Source of the DNA: Clitopilus passeckerianus
Taxonomy: Eukaryota; Basidiomycota; Agaricomycetes; Agaricales; Entolomataceae
Assembly (NCBI GenBank): GCA_944990035.1
Contig: CALYLX010000160.1
Span: 124,001 to 188,000, forward strand
Direction of reading: 5' to 3'
DNA: 64,000 nt
The position numbers and the translations under genes are program-made. The stretch's first letter is position 1; the number at the start of each line of letters is the position of its first letter. This document shows positions 11,035 to 22,205 of this stretch, one piece after another. The notes below the pieces were generated by a model that worked only from the letters and a program-made list of their open reading frames with translations, was not told where the DNA came from and did no database searches.

Positions 11035-12438
11035 TCAACTCGGCTCCTTCTCAGGTTTCTTGTGGAATCGGCTGTCGTTGTTGCTAGGGTAGGTTCTTCC
11101 AAAACTCTTCCTTTGAAGACATTGTTGGATCGTGTGACCTTTCTTGGAGCAATAGTAGCACAAGTTGTTCTTCTTGTGATGTTCTCTTTCCTCCTGGGTG
11201 AGGCGGCGTTTGGGTGGATCAGTGGTGAAACGATCAACATCCATAGCCATTGGGTCTCGGGCACCGGTAGGTGTTTTGTAAGCACCTTTGACCATATCAG
11301 ATGTTTTGATGATACGGGTATGTCCCATGATTGTCTTGGCACGTCGCCAGTTGTTGTCAAACTGGACGGCTTTCTTGACCCAATCGTCAAATGTGGTAGG
11401 AGGAATCGGAAAAGAGAATTTTCTCTCGGAGTTTGGGGGTAAGTCCTTCCATGAAGATCTCGATCTTTGCAGTGTCACCGCTGAGATCAGTTCGTGCAAG
11501 AATATTCTTGAAGACAGTGACAAATTCGTCAGCTGTCCCATCCTGTCGTAAGGCTTTGAGTTGGAGAAGTGCGGCAGCTTTGTCGTCGGTAGGGGAAAAG
11601 GCTTCTTTGAATTGGCTGATAAATTCAGCGTAGGTGGCTTTCCTTTCAGCTGCTGAATATTTATCGTGAAATTCTAATCCCCATGCTGCTGCAGTTCCTT
11701 CTTTGAGGAAGGATAGGGCGATGCGAATCTTCTTGTCATCTTCGAGTTGGTTGAGGTTGTTTAGGATGAGGTAGTCTTCAAGTTCCTGAATGAACTTTCT
11801 GGTCTTGGATCGGTCTCCGGAGAACGTTTGGGGTTTGGCTCCAATGTCCTTCTTGTTGTTGTTGTCTTGTGACATTTCGTAGTCGAAATCGAAGTCGGTC
11901 TCTGGTTCAATTGTTTCTGCACTGGGGCGCTCCTCTGGCTCGGCTGTGGGGCTCTCCTCTAGCTGTTGTTGTACTTGGTGTTCTTCTTCTTCCTCTTCGG
12001 GCAAGACAGAAGCGCTGGTAGACGGGACTAGTGATGGGTTCCTGGATATTGCTGTGGGTAATGGTGCGAAGCGTCGCTGTTCCTCCTCGTCTACTTCAAT
12101 GTCGTGTTCTCGTTGAGCTCGGACAATAGCAGGGGTCTTATGAGGTCGTTCAGGGGTAGGGAAGTCTAGAGCGTGGAAGTGTCTGTTTTCAACGGCAACG
12201 GTGGTGAATGTGAATTTGCCAAGAGAGAGAGCGTAGCACCAGCGGTTATTGTTGTGATTAAAACCGCAGTAGCTTCCGTTGGTGAACTTGTAGACGTTGT
12301 TGGTTCCTTCTACTAGAGTGGTATTTCGTGGCGGGTGGTCTGCCCTGTGTACGACCGTGGTGACTGAGTGGTAGCCGCAACGGCAATCGGCCTGTTGCGT
12401 GCTTCTGCTGTGTTGTCGTGGGGTGGGCCTGCGCTAAC
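11035..12438 (-). pseudogene. gag: Gag of retrotransposon B, frame-broken
   Basis: The minus strand is open from about 12438 (after a TAG) to 11387. The first plain ATG is at 11875 (MSQDNNNKK), but the frame upstream looks coding, with a Cys/aromatic-rich stretch (SYCGFNHNNRWCYALSLG) and FPTPERPHK. The capsid-type domain follows (TFSGDRSKTRKFIQELEDYL...). A T appears to be gained in a TTTT run near 11,400, and the frame continues as PPTTFDDWVKKAVQ... with a CCHC zinc knuckle, CYYCSKKGHTIQQC, to 11035. The true start is uncertain, because the long upstream part has no in-frame ATG. Confidence 0.8.
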
Positions 12439-12471
12439 AATGAGCGGGCCTTCTTGAACAGCTTGACCTTT

Positions 12472-12957
12472 TGTTAAGGCAGAGCCTAACAACTTAGGTA
12501 ATACTGTTTACGCTCGATGTCTTTTGATAAACAAAGACAGAGATTTGTCAGCAGCTGCGGCTGTACTGACGACCTGGTGAGATTGACGAAGCAAGGGACT
12601 TAAAGGCGAAGTAAAGAACTAAGCAGTTAGGTAGATTGCCTAGGTCAAGCTGAGGAGCCTCGACCAAATGGTACAGGTTTATATACCTATCTAGTAGTTC
12701 TAAATATAGCACATGCGCAGCATGCTGAGTAAGTAATGAGTCATGCGCAGCATGATGAGTAAGTACATGAGTCAGTATGACTCAATGCGAGTCAGAAAGA
12801 GTCAGATAAGGTATAAGTCTCTCACGATCGTGAGAGATGCGGAGTAAGCATGGAAAAAGATGAAAAATGCGCAGTGATGCGCAGCATATGTGAGTAATCG
12901 TGCATAGGTAAGCGGGCCGGGGTATGTAAGGAGAAACATGTAAGCAAAATCATAACA
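12472..12957 (-). repeat. 5' LTR of retrotransposon B
   Basis: 486 bp, the same length as and apparently identical to 5711-6196. As the element reads on the minus strand, this is the promoter-bearing LTR. The TGA(G/C)TCA sites fall at 12737-12743, 12768-12774 and 12778-12784, and the TATA box at 12685-12678. Confidence 0.95.
12678..12784 (-). promoter_or_regulatory. Active-copy U3 promoter of retrotransposon B
   Basis: Same architecture as in the other LTR: TATATAAA (minus strand, 12685-12678) with three TGA(G/C)TCA sites 50-100 bp upstream. This copy would drive the element's full-length RNA. Confidence 0.5.
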
Positions 12958-12962
12958 CCGTT
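12958..12962. repeat. Target-site duplication CCGTT, right copy
   Basis: CCGTT follows the ...CATAACA end of the right LTR and matches 5706-5710. Confidence 0.9.
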
Positions 12963-14268
12963 GAGTGCATTTCGGTTGGACTACTGCCAACATGTTTTGT
13001 CAGTAGTCGGACGAAATCCATGGCAAAATGGTTCGGATATTCGACAGGCAGACGTGCAATCAGTGCCCGACCGAAGAACGCAGCGAGGACCTTCTGTAGA
13101 GCTGTCGGAATTGGTTCTGAACGTATTCATGTAGTGCTTACCGCTTCCTTATACATTCTGGCAACCATTCCAATCATAGCATTCTTGCCAGCGGTCGTGT
13201 CGGAGTAGTAGAACTTGTGAAGCGCGTCCACTTGCGCTCGTGCTCGAGAGACAAGTAAGTTGATGATTTCCTGAGCGGATTCATAGTCAACGGCGGGCTG
13301 CTGTTGAATCGCAATTAGGAGCGGGTTCAGGGATAAGTCGACTTTCTTGATGTTAATAGTAAAGACCATCTTCAATTGTTGAGTACAAGTACGAAATCAT
13401 TATCTACTTATCGATCGGAATTCGCGAGAATCACGGGAATTCGGGCATACCCCTCAAATCCAATCAAAGACATCCCAAGATCCGATTTCGTTACGAGCTG
13501 TCGGATTTCTACCCGAGTCAAATGTTCATCCGCAATCTCGAGCTCAGTCATGGCTGTCGCGATATCCCGTGAATTGCGATTCAGCCAGCTGTTGGCCATG
13601 TAGCTGACCCCATTCGCAACGTATACCTAAAGAACAGCCTTTCAGTTGACTACACTTAGATAGGGCGGAAAACTTTACGTCGGCACGGTGGTACATGACG
13701 GCTTCCAAGAGATCGAACCCACTATAGTCGGGATCGGGATCTCTCCACCACGGATATTCATATCCGTAGACTTTGTTGAGGCGAGTGAAGCTCTCTACGG
13801 GGGTGTGGAGTTCGAGGGCAAAAACTTGCTCGATCCAGGCGTTGGTTGACAAATCCGTCGAGCGGAGGATAGATGACAACTTTCTGATCACGGTGGGGAT
13901 TTGAAGATAGAGATGGCTGCTTGCTGTATGGCCGATCATCTCTTCGGTCGCGATCTACAAGGTAAATGTGCAGTGCGTAGTCAGATCTGTGTAATATAAC
14001 TCACAATTTCGGTTATCATTGCATCCCTCCATCTTTTCGAATAGATATCCCAATGCTCAACGGTGTAGCCCATGGATCGCCAGTCATCGGGGATCCGATT
14101 TTGATCATGAAGCACCTTGAGATTAGCGAAGGTATTCAAGGCGGCATGGGCGCGAGAGCCCATATAGAAGGCGGCTTCCTGGAAAAAGCTAAGACCTTGA
14201 AGGATCCGTATTTCTTCAGCGTTAAGTTTGCGAACAAATGCTTCAGCCTGTTCAGTTGGTGGAGCCAT
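12958..14268 (-). pseudogene. 2OG-Fe(II) dioxygenase-like gene, 5' part, cut by retrotransposon B
   Basis: The gene starts at ATG 14268-14266 (MAPPTEQAEAFVRKLN). Exon 1 ends at 14005 (GTGAGT) and exon 2 runs from 13954 to about 13669. Exon 3 (VYVANGVSYMANSW...) ends in the region of 13405, where a donor looks mutated (ATAAGT in place of GTAAGT). The next exon reads MVFTINIKKVDLSLNP... and meets an in-frame TGA at 13129-13127. Beyond it the same frame stays open through LQKVLAAFFGRALIARL and DFVRLLTKHVG into the CCGTT duplication. Across the retrotransposon it resumes in frame at 5710 (AIEAAALFVEADDED). The N-terminal region is helical and its function is unknown. Nonsense, splice and insertion lesions all point to a dead gene. 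Confidence 0.6.
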
Positions 14269-14390
14269 GGTGCAAGTTGTCGGAATCGATCGGATTCGTA
14301 AAAATTCCCGACAAAATGAGATCGGCTGAGCGACCGAACATTTGCTTAGCATCAGCTGACCGTTCCGCTGATTGTCTCCTGTCATGGGCC

Positions 14391-14836
14391 GTTCAAGCTT
14401 GATAGGACTGCGTAACCAATAGCAATTAGCCGGCACAACTAGAATTTCCGACCACGCATGGATTCTACATCCGATAAGTGTCTCATGGCGAGAATGACGG
14501 GGGCACTGAACCCAGGCACATTATTCGATGTGCCATCGGTCGGGATCAGCTGCCACAGCTTCGTTGGTCTCTAATGTGGGCTGATCCAAGCCTAGTAGTC
14601 ATGCTAACAGCCATCGGCTGGCGGTCATGCCTGACATGGGCCCATTCAAGCCTGATAGGACTAGAATTTCGGACTACGGATGTAAGGAATGATAGGGCCA
14701 CTGAAGCCAGGGCACATTCAATATTACAGCGGCTTCGTGCTTCTTGGGCAATCGGAGAATATGGATACATGCGCTATTTCATTCTTTAATGTGTCATCGG
14801 CCAGGATCAGCTGCTCCATCGTTGTTGCTCTCTAAT
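14391..14836. repeat. Imperfect direct repeat of about 190 bp, two copies
   Basis: Copy 1 (about 14391-14575) and copy 2 (about 14634-14836) share the ordered blocks ATGGGCC..TTCAAGC.TGATAGGACT, CTAGAATTTC, GGCACTGAA.CCAGGGCACATT and TCGG.CAGGATCAGCTG.., with small gaps between them. They lie upstream of the disrupted dioxygenase gene. No frame or transposon end is visible in them. Confidence 0.6.
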
Positions 14837-16179
14837 CCGACATCAGCTCACACCGCTGGACCAATACTACATGCATATTCCCATTGTCCGCTACTCTAAT
14901 GTTCGTTGGTTCAAAGTCATGCCTCTATCTGGTGGAGATTGGTTGAGCCATCTTGTTGTGTATTGAAAATAGCGGTAAGGGAGCTTGTCGACGTAGTATA
15001 TTGCAGGCCTGCCTTAAATAAAAGGGCCACCCGGCTTTCATCGGCATCGTTATTGCAAACAGGAAGGGACAGCATGACCCGGCTTATTTCCGGTCTTCCA
15101 GGATTTGGCCTGCAGGCGATAGTCACTGCCGCGGCGCCGTGTGGAGGAGAATTGAACAGATACCTACAGTCTCGTCACTACAATAACTCGCGCTTAGGTA
15201 AAGGAGATATGTGAAGGGTCGGATATGTCTTGAGCGAGGCAAGTTACCGGAAGACCGAGCATATTTGATTGTTCATTGAAGCCGGGCGAATTGTAGCTTA
15301 AAGCTTGAAACTACGTCAGTTATATCAAATGAACCCACCCCACCAGGATCGACAGAAGTGTCTGCCGAGGGAATCCATGAGGTGCTTTGGAATGTCGGTG
15401 GAGGTTGAAAAGTCAGAGAGAAGTCGAATTGGGGGCATACCACCCGTTTCTGTGCTTGACTATCTTGTAACTTTAGGACCAAGGACTTCAACTTGAGGTA
15501 GAGGTTTCATATCCGAGTCGTCTTTCGGCTCGGTGACCTTGCGGGTGTTTTCTTCTTGACCGTCTACCTGGGAAGGAGAGGCCACGTCGTTTTGGAGCTC
15601 ATTCCTATAAGAAGAATGTTAGAGAGTGCGCAAATTGGAAACTTGGCTGCAGAGCTTACCCAACACGATAAGAGCCTGTTGTCTGATCTACGGCGGCTTG
15701 AGGGTTGGCCATAACATTGAATTAGTTACATGGAGAGCCGTTGCTACTCCACGGGTCCCTTCAGATTCGGTGCCGTGGTTTGATCAAAACAGAGAAGACG
15801 GTGCTGCGAGCATAATGGTTTAAAAGAGATCGGGCACTGAGAACCAACCAAACTTTGATTTGGATTTCATAGTCTATATTGTACACTAGCTGCAGCGGAA
15901 ATATTTAGAATGGCTCCTCAGGCTAAACCTGGAAAAAACCGCCTCCATACAAAATCAGATGAAACACGAATTTGGACGTTAAGGTTACAGAACAAGACCA
16001 CGGGAATGAGTACCGCCTTGCCAAAATATATACCATCTCGACCTAGAGGTCCGCAGAACACTCTTGCCTGCAATGGTGTCCATAAGAGTTGTAAATTTGT
16101 TTGTAGTTCAAAGTGTCTATATGGCTATGAAGCAGAAGTGACATGAGCTCTGGAAAGTTAAGGAAGGTATGAACTGACC
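14837..16179. other. Gene-poor stretch
   Basis: Only short frames without motifs or matching splice sites are present on either strand. I see no supported gene, RNA or repeat here. Confidence 0.5.
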
Positions 16180-18942
16180 TGATCTTCTCGTCAAAGGTGC
16201 CTCTGATCCGGTCTGAGACAAGCTTCAGGAACACCTCCATGACCGTTCGCTCTGACGTGTTCCAAAGATCTCGTAGGTGCTTGAGCCTGTCCTTGTACTT
16301 GACTTGGACCTTCCCAGCAATGAGAGGATGACACGGAACCCTATATGTCTCGGGAATGCCCCACCCGCAGACATAATGGGTGATGACCTCAGTGATCTGG
16401 GCATTGAGCATCAGAGATGAATGTATCAAGATCAGGACAAACCCACCAAGGCGGATGCGTGCGCGACGTCCCAAAGCCGCACCAATGATTTGGAATCATC
16501 TACCTGGCCAGTGGTAAGATTCTTGGGCGCTTCTTCCAACCATTGGTTGAGCAAGACATCTGGAACATCCAGATAGACGATGATGATGACATCTGCGAGC
16601 ATCTGCGAGCCAAAGTGGTGCCAAAGATCTTTGGCAGTGAAACCGAACAAGGGTAGGATGTGTCGGCACCGATGCGGAGCGTCTTGTGAGGCCTCCCCCT
16701 CCGCCTCCGACATCGCCTCGTCCACCTTAAGGCCTGGGTTAGTGATCCTCCAATAGGCGCCACCCTCTTCCTTAGGCCGCCCGGCCGACTTGATGTGAAC
16801 TACCTTGTAGATGGCGACGAGGTTTGCATCCTAGAAAAGTGGATATCAGTGAACGGCAAGCATCACATTCCAAACTGTCACTTACATCCGCAAATTTCTC
16901 GGAGAGGTCAACACCGAAAGAGGTGGCAGGAGTCATAGTGACGTGGAGTGCCAGGTCATGAGCCAGCAGAGCCGAGGCGACGGTCCCTATGCACTCTATG
17001 AATGACTTTGGCAGCTTCGGGATTGTCTTCAATTTAACAGGGCCCTTCGTCTGCTTCCAGCGAGCGAGTGCCTTGTCGAACTTTGCTTGCTCCACCGCCT
17101 TGAGGTTTGTGGCCAGGCGATTAAGTGTAGGCCCAACTACAGTGTTCACGGCGTCGAGAGCGTAATGAATCATGTGCCCTTGGATTTCCGCCTGTGGAGT
17201 TGATTTCAAGGCGTCAACCAGAAGCTTCCTTGGGAAAGCAGTTCAAGGTACTTACAGGAATCTTCTGGACATCTCCTTCCGTCTCCGGTGAGACGAAGAT
17301 GGAGAGCCCTTCGTTAAGCGCCTGGCGTGCTTCCTCCCAACACTGGACATCTTTCTGGAGGTGTTCGTAAAGGAGGAGCTGACTTTCGCTGCGGTTAGGG
17401 GTATCGTCGGGTTTGGGAGTTGGCGGTCGGTAATCCGGATACTATGTCCAAGCTCTATTCAGGTTTGAAAGGTGAAAAAGATTAGAACATCACGCACCGA
17501 TGGGGTCCGAAAATTCTCCCGTATATTGGAGATGGGAAGCCTTTCACTCCTGCGAGGTTTGACCTCCCAAAGGACGGCGTTCGGAGCGGTGGGCTGTGAC
17601 GCAGTGATCTCAACCTTAGGTACGGGTGCCGTGACCGTTCCAAATCTGGACTGGTCAACATGTCAGTGATAATGTACTGGTCATGGTTATCCAAGACAAC
17701 GTACACGAGTGTTTGGCCGTTTGGAAGATGATCCAGCTTGGGGAGACCCTTGTCGTTTGAGGGATACGTCCGCGCTTTGCTCAACGCTGGCCGAGCTGGG
17801 CTCCCCGGAAAAGCCCTCCTCAACGGACATCGACTCTACATTCTCGGACGAGTTCGCAGTAGGGGCTGAGGGAGGGAGGCTTTCCGTATTCGAGGGGCCG
17901 CTTGTTGCGGAGGTTGAAAGGGGGAGGCTTTCCGAGTTGAAAGGGCCACCTGTGGCAGAGGTCAAAGGAGGGAGGTTGTCTGAGCTCAAAGAGTCGCCCG
18001 TGGCAGAGCCTGAGGTCGAAGAGGGAAGGCTTTCCGGGTTTGGGGTGCCGGATGGTGAAAAGAGGAGGCTTCCTGAGTTCAAATTGCCGCTACTGGCAGG
18101 AGTCGGACCTGGGAATGCACCAAGGCCTGCGAAAGCCTGGAGGCGATTCAAGTTTGCCTCATAGCCATCCCCATGCTCCAGCCCAATGGAGCCCGAGCCC
18201 GAACCTGACGCCATGGTTCCTGCGCCGAATTGCGTTTGGGAGGGGGGGAAAGGCCTGAAAGGGAAAGCGGGGATGCCTGGTGCATACGCTGGTTGAGGAC
18301 CGCCGACATGGTATGATGATGGCCGCGTAGCGGGTATTGAGTGTGAACGGCGACCATATTCAGCTAGCAAATCTGGGTTGGACTTCGTTTACCAAGTCAA
18401 AACTTTTGTACTCACGGGTTGGATAGTTGAACTGTGGTTGTAGAAAGCCTTGACCGTACTGAAAGGGTACTCGCCCTCCGAAAGCTTGGTTGAACATCTG
18501 TGCTTGCGCCATCATATCTGTGGAGTTCTTCAGCCATGCATCATTGAGAATTAGTGAAACTGGTCGCTCACGAGGCATAGGCCAATCAGTCGAAGTTGGT
18601 GTAAGGGTTAGAGGCGTCGCATTGAAGCTGGTCCCGTGGGCCCGCCCGTGAATCCCACTGTCGTCCACTAATTTTCTAAGCCGTGAGCACGGGTCTAGTC
18701 ACACGAATACAAAGCATGTCCAACTCACACCTATGGCTGTCGTAACCTGGGCCTGTGACGGGGCCGGCGAAAGGAAATAAGTTGTCATGGCCGCCTGACG
18801 GTGGCTGCACGGTTTGGTGGCCCACGTTGGGGTCAATGCTGAGGGTTCGATGTGTGGCGGAAGTGCCGCTGGCAGTGGAGAGTGTGTGACCAAAGCCTTG
18901 GCCACCATGTACAGAGTTGAAGTCGTTCTGTGAAGTAGACAT
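16180..18942 (-). CDS. Hypothetical multi-exon protein with Ser/Pro-rich repeats
   Basis: Starting at ATG 18942, six or more exons join cleanly through GT-AG introns. They are MSTSQNDFNS...YDSHR; KLVDDSGIHG...; a Ser/Thr/Pro-rich exon with tandem repeats; SRFGTVTAPVPK...; YPDYRPPTPKPDD...; and AEIQGHMIHYALDAVN.... The C-terminal half is more globular (ESIHYALDA-type helices, then WHHFGSQMLADVIIIVYLDVPD, then VITHYVCGWGIPETYRVP). One base is out of phase near 16450, just before GFVLILIHSS, so the copy may be broken there. I do not recognise the family. The long disordered N-terminus and globular C-terminus recall uncharacterised transposon-linked proteins of mushrooms, but no function can be assigned. 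Confidence 0.55.
17860..18105 (-). repeat. Degenerate ~51-bp (17-residue) coding tandem repeat
   Basis: About four to five units encode variants of ATSGPSNTESLPPSAPT on the minus strand, giving a Ser/Pro/Leu-rich low-complexity stretch within the hypothetical protein at 16180-18942. On the plus strand the units share GGGAGG(C/T)TTTCCGAGTT-like cores. Confidence 0.7.
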
Positions 18943-19952
18943 ATGAAGCTGTGAGTTGAAGGCAAAGGCGTGAAAAACACTCTCCTTTTATACTGTGAAC
19001 CCCCTATACCCCTACGAATGTCGTGAAAGGGAGGGTTCTGTGCATCGAAAATATTTCGGGAGAGCAATGTGGCACATGGCAAGCATACAGAGTTCTGACA
19101 CGACAGCAGGGTGTTCGGGGTATTCTCATTTCGGATGTCGGGCCAGTGGTTTGTATTCTGATTCCCTGAGATAATTCAGGATTTGGAAGTGATAAACCAG
19201 ACTCCAGGACGATATGCTGAATGTGGGCAAGTTTGACAAGTGTGTAACCCACGTTTGACAGTAATTAGGGACCCCAGAAGGTCACGGTATGCAACGACCA
19301 TGTTGTGTTCATGAGAATAATTTTCCAGGATAATCGTACCGGGTGTGGAAAGGCGAAGCCATGAATATATTCGCAAAGTCAATCATGATCATTTTCGGCC
19401 AAGCCGCCGCGGCAGAGCATCGCTCAGGTTCACAACCAAGTTCCAGAAAACCGTTCCCTCACGCTGTCTCCGCATTCAAGATGAGCATCATCTTTTGAAT
19501 GCCGGATTTCTGGAGGAGCAAACAAAACATGTAGACCGGATGCATCGGCGGAGTTGTGCAAGTACACCAGCCACAGGCTACCATCTGACACCAAAGATCA
19601 ATCTCCGTTCTCGGTGGCTTTAGACACTCAGGACTGCGTAATTGTCAGAATGTCTAGTACAGATAGGGCGCAGGATGTCAATAATACATGGCAGGATGGG
19701 ACAGAGTGTCAGCCGTTTTTCGGCAGAGGAGTTAGTAAGGATGAAGGACACATCACCAAATGTTGATGACATTGGTTCATTCGGTTTGTTCTCACTGGAC
19801 ACTTTGAGTTACCGAAGACTTTAAGTTACCGAAGGTCATTGTCATCCCACCCAACTTGGCCTCCTCACAGTTTCTGCTGACTCGGAGTCTTCCAAGCCCA
19901 TCATTGTATACCAAACTCTTCAAGACGAACCTCTTTGACCATCCAAAACATT
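18943..19952. other. Intergenic region between divergently placed genes
   Basis: This lies between the start of the minus-strand gene at 18942 and the start of the plus-strand gene at 19953, so it should hold both promoters. A TATA-like TTTTATAC lies on the plus strand near 18986, about 40 bp upstream of the 18942 start on the minus strand. No gene is supported. Confidence 0.4.
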
Positions 19953-20925
19953 ATGCCTTCGTTTGGCGTCAAGCAAGGCATTCCCTTGCAAGCCTCAACA
20001 AGAGAAGAGCCTGAGCTTTCCACCGAAATACACCACAATCATAATTTAGAGGAAGGGCCTTATATCCGGCCTCTAAAGACCCCTCCACGTAAACATACCA
20101 GGGGTCGATCCCCCTACCGGAGAATTCGCTCCTCCACCGTCACCCCTAAGCAGTTGGATTCGCCAAAGCGAGGCCCTTCAACCAGGTAAGATTAAATTGC
20201 ACTAGTCGTATCACGATCTCTCGGCTGAATGGTTTGTCTATTCAAGCAGTAGGGGCGCTAACGTTGTTGAAAACCTCTCATTTTATCCATTTTTCTTCTC
20301 CAGCAAGTACTTCAAGCTGAAGCTGACCGACGATGTGGTTGCGAGGCTGGCACCTGAGCTGCCTCTGCACTCGGGAAAAGACTTAAGCTGGTTGTCGGTG
20401 AAGCTTGTAGGTCGTCCAATTGCCTTCTCTATAGTTGCGACTGATTTTCTCGCTTGGGATTAGACGGTGTTGCCTAACACCCCAGACGAGTTCTGTCTTA
20501 TGTTCCGAAAGGTTCTAGACATTCGGGACCGTCTTTGGCTCGAACACACGCTCTCCAAAGAGCTCAAGACTAACAGGTCCCTCCGAAGGGTCCTTAACAC
20601 TGGTCACTCCACGCGAAGGAGGCTTCGCTATTGGATGAACCAATCAGGGAAGCGACTCACCCTTCTCCGAGAGAATTGTCCGTACCCCATTGACTTCGGC
20701 TCGTTAACTCTGTATCGGTTCGAGCTATATCCTCTTTCTCACCCCATGGTAACCATCCAGGACGCCATACGTCCCACCAGGAATTGTATTCCGTTCTTCC
20801 ATGGCCTAGACAGCCTTCCCCTTGTAGAACTAGAGGAAGTCCTCAGTAGCTCAGATTCTGACACGACGGGGTCTGCGTCTGACTCTGAAGATGTCAAGGA
20901 GAGGGGTAGCACATGTTCTTTGTAA
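19953..20925 (+). CDS. Hypothetical 265-residue protein, three exons
   Basis: Exons 19953-20185, 20304-20406 and 20464-20925 are joined by GTAAGA...CAG and GTAGGT...TAG introns. The frame closes exactly (798 nt, 265 residues), starting MPSFGVKQGIPLQ. The first exon is basic and rich in Arg, Pro and Ser (HTRGRSPYRRIRSS), as in DNA- or RNA-binding tails. The second and third exons look globular and Leu-rich (YFKLKLTDDVVARLAPELP; FCLMFRKVLDIRDRLWLEHT), and the end is acidic and Ser-rich. I do not recognise the family. The clean splice phases are the main evidence that it is real. Confidence 0.6.
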
Positions 20926-21082
20926 TGCATCGTTCCTGTAGCTGTAGGTGTTTTCCGGACCTCTGCAAATACAAGTTGCATTCTACCCTTATATATAAGT
21001 TGGACAAAGAATGCACCAATGCTATACAACATTTACATAGACGATGGAATATGTACAGGTTATTATTGAATGGGAGATGTCC

Positions 21083-22205
21083 CTACAACTCCTGCTCCAA
21101 ACCAGACACAGATACACCGTCACCCTGCAGCTCCGCCTCGTTGCAGTAGTGAGTATAGGCGGCAGCACGAGTCATAATCCTATCACAGTTAAAGCATTTG
21201 ACAAAGAGGTAATCGAACTCATCCTGAGTGATTCCCTCGAATACTCTAATTCCATGAAAACGGCGGTAAATATTATCGCACACCCTAGTATGAGCCCAGC
21301 GAGGTTCGGGATCGGTGACGTCGATGCCGGCAAGAGCCAATTCTGTTTGAAAGTAGGGGTTTGCGCTATCATTGCTTCCAAGGCAAGGCCCTGGAAAGAC
21401 GTGAAACTCATGCGACCGCTGACTGAAATAGCGCAAGCAACCGGAACACTGGATGCAGAAGATTTGAAACTCCTCTGGGGTGATTCCGCTGCACCTTGCC
21501 CTACCCTCGACAGCAGCTTCAAGGATTACGTGTGTCCGCAACGTCTGGGGATCAAATTGAGAAACCTCAATGTCTAGCGGAATCTGTGAGCTTCGTATGA
21601 ATGAAGGTAAGCTAAGGAGCGTACTGAGGCCTGGTGCAAGAGTGGAGAATGCCTTCTTATAACCGTAACCGAGGCTTAAAGTCATAGGCTGAATTACTGC
21701 AAACGGGATTCACGCGCTTCAGCAATGGATATTTGAGGGAAGGGACCAATGAGCTCACCAAATTGAAGGCCATTGGGCTCAACTGAGCATTTACCATCCA
21801 GTGGAGTGCTACCATATGGTTCGACGGAAGCTGGGGGCATGATAGTCCCCTGAACCAATACTTCTTCAACACTGGATAACTCTGAAGCCTTTGAAGACTT
21901 CGGGCCTGGGTGAAAGGAGGTTAATAAAGAGGCTCTCGGAGGGGTATTGTGGACTCACTTCGATTTGCTCCATGTGCTTGGGTAGAACTGCGATAATCGT
22001 AAAAAGCGCCCTCACGCTTCAAGCGAGCGCAGTATGCATCCAGCGGAGAAGAACATCGGGAAGAGTCGGTAGAAATAGGTTCAACGAAGTTGAGAACATA
22101 TTTGCTTCCTTCCGAATTGACAGGCCTGGGTCTGACAACCGAGCCAGTGAACATCTCGTCATACGAGGGGAACAAAGACATGTTGGGCGGTGTGACAGGA
22201 GCCAT
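21083..22205 (-). CDS. Hypothetical protein with two Cys/His finger-like motifs
   Basis: ATG at 22205 opens MAPVTPPNMSLFPSYDEM. The exon ends at 21959 (GTGAGT) and resumes at 21905 with SPKSSKASELSSVEEVLVQG.... A TAA then follows near 21700, and the long downstream frame (21685-21083) is in another phase, so there is either a frame break or an intron I cannot place. The downstream part carries two similar motifs: CIQCSGCLRYFSQRSHEFH and CFNCDRIMTRAAAYTHYC. Each has a C-x2-C pair followed by a His 9-14 residues later, suggesting zinc binding. Each is preceded by a matching GITPEEFQ / GITQDEFD segment, so the protein is an internal duplication. Function unknown. Confidence 0.5.

Larger units (their letters stand above)
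5711..12957 (-). mobile_element. Complete chromodomain Ty3/Gypsy retrotransposon B
   Basis: A 7,247-bp element lies on the minus strand between two 486-bp LTRs that I read as identical, with a CCGTT target duplication. The order on the minus strand is 5' LTR, gag, protease, reverse transcriptase, RNase H, integrase, chromodomain, an accessory Cys-rich frame, and 3' LTR. The integrase-then-chromodomain order is that of chromoviruses. It interrupts the first long exon of the 5' half of a dioxygenase-like gene. Identical LTRs mean recent insertion, yet the coding frames contain at least six single-base breaks, so this copy may have moved with proteins supplied by another copy. No standard TGG primer-binding site follows the 5' LTR; the adjoining minus-strand bases are AAAGGTCAAGCTG. 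Confidence 0.95.

Noticed and set aside
13120..13150. A 25-nt GT...AG stretch that could be read as a tiny intron removing the TGA at 13129-13127
   Set aside because: Its removal shifts the frame away from the open reading that continues to the retrotransposon, and 25 nt is far below the ~45-60 nt introns used elsewhere. A nonsense mutation is simpler.
14546..14770. Minus-strand open frame within the direct repeat
   Set aside because: No start context, motif or splice partner; it overlaps the repeated DNA and looks like chance.
21685..21720. A 25-nt GTGAATCC...TTCAG stretch joining the two frames of the Cys/His protein
   Set aside because: It would restore frame, but one in three random choices would, and such a short intron is not credible without RNA evidence. 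The same applies to a 23-nt case at about 53963-53985 in NLR 1.
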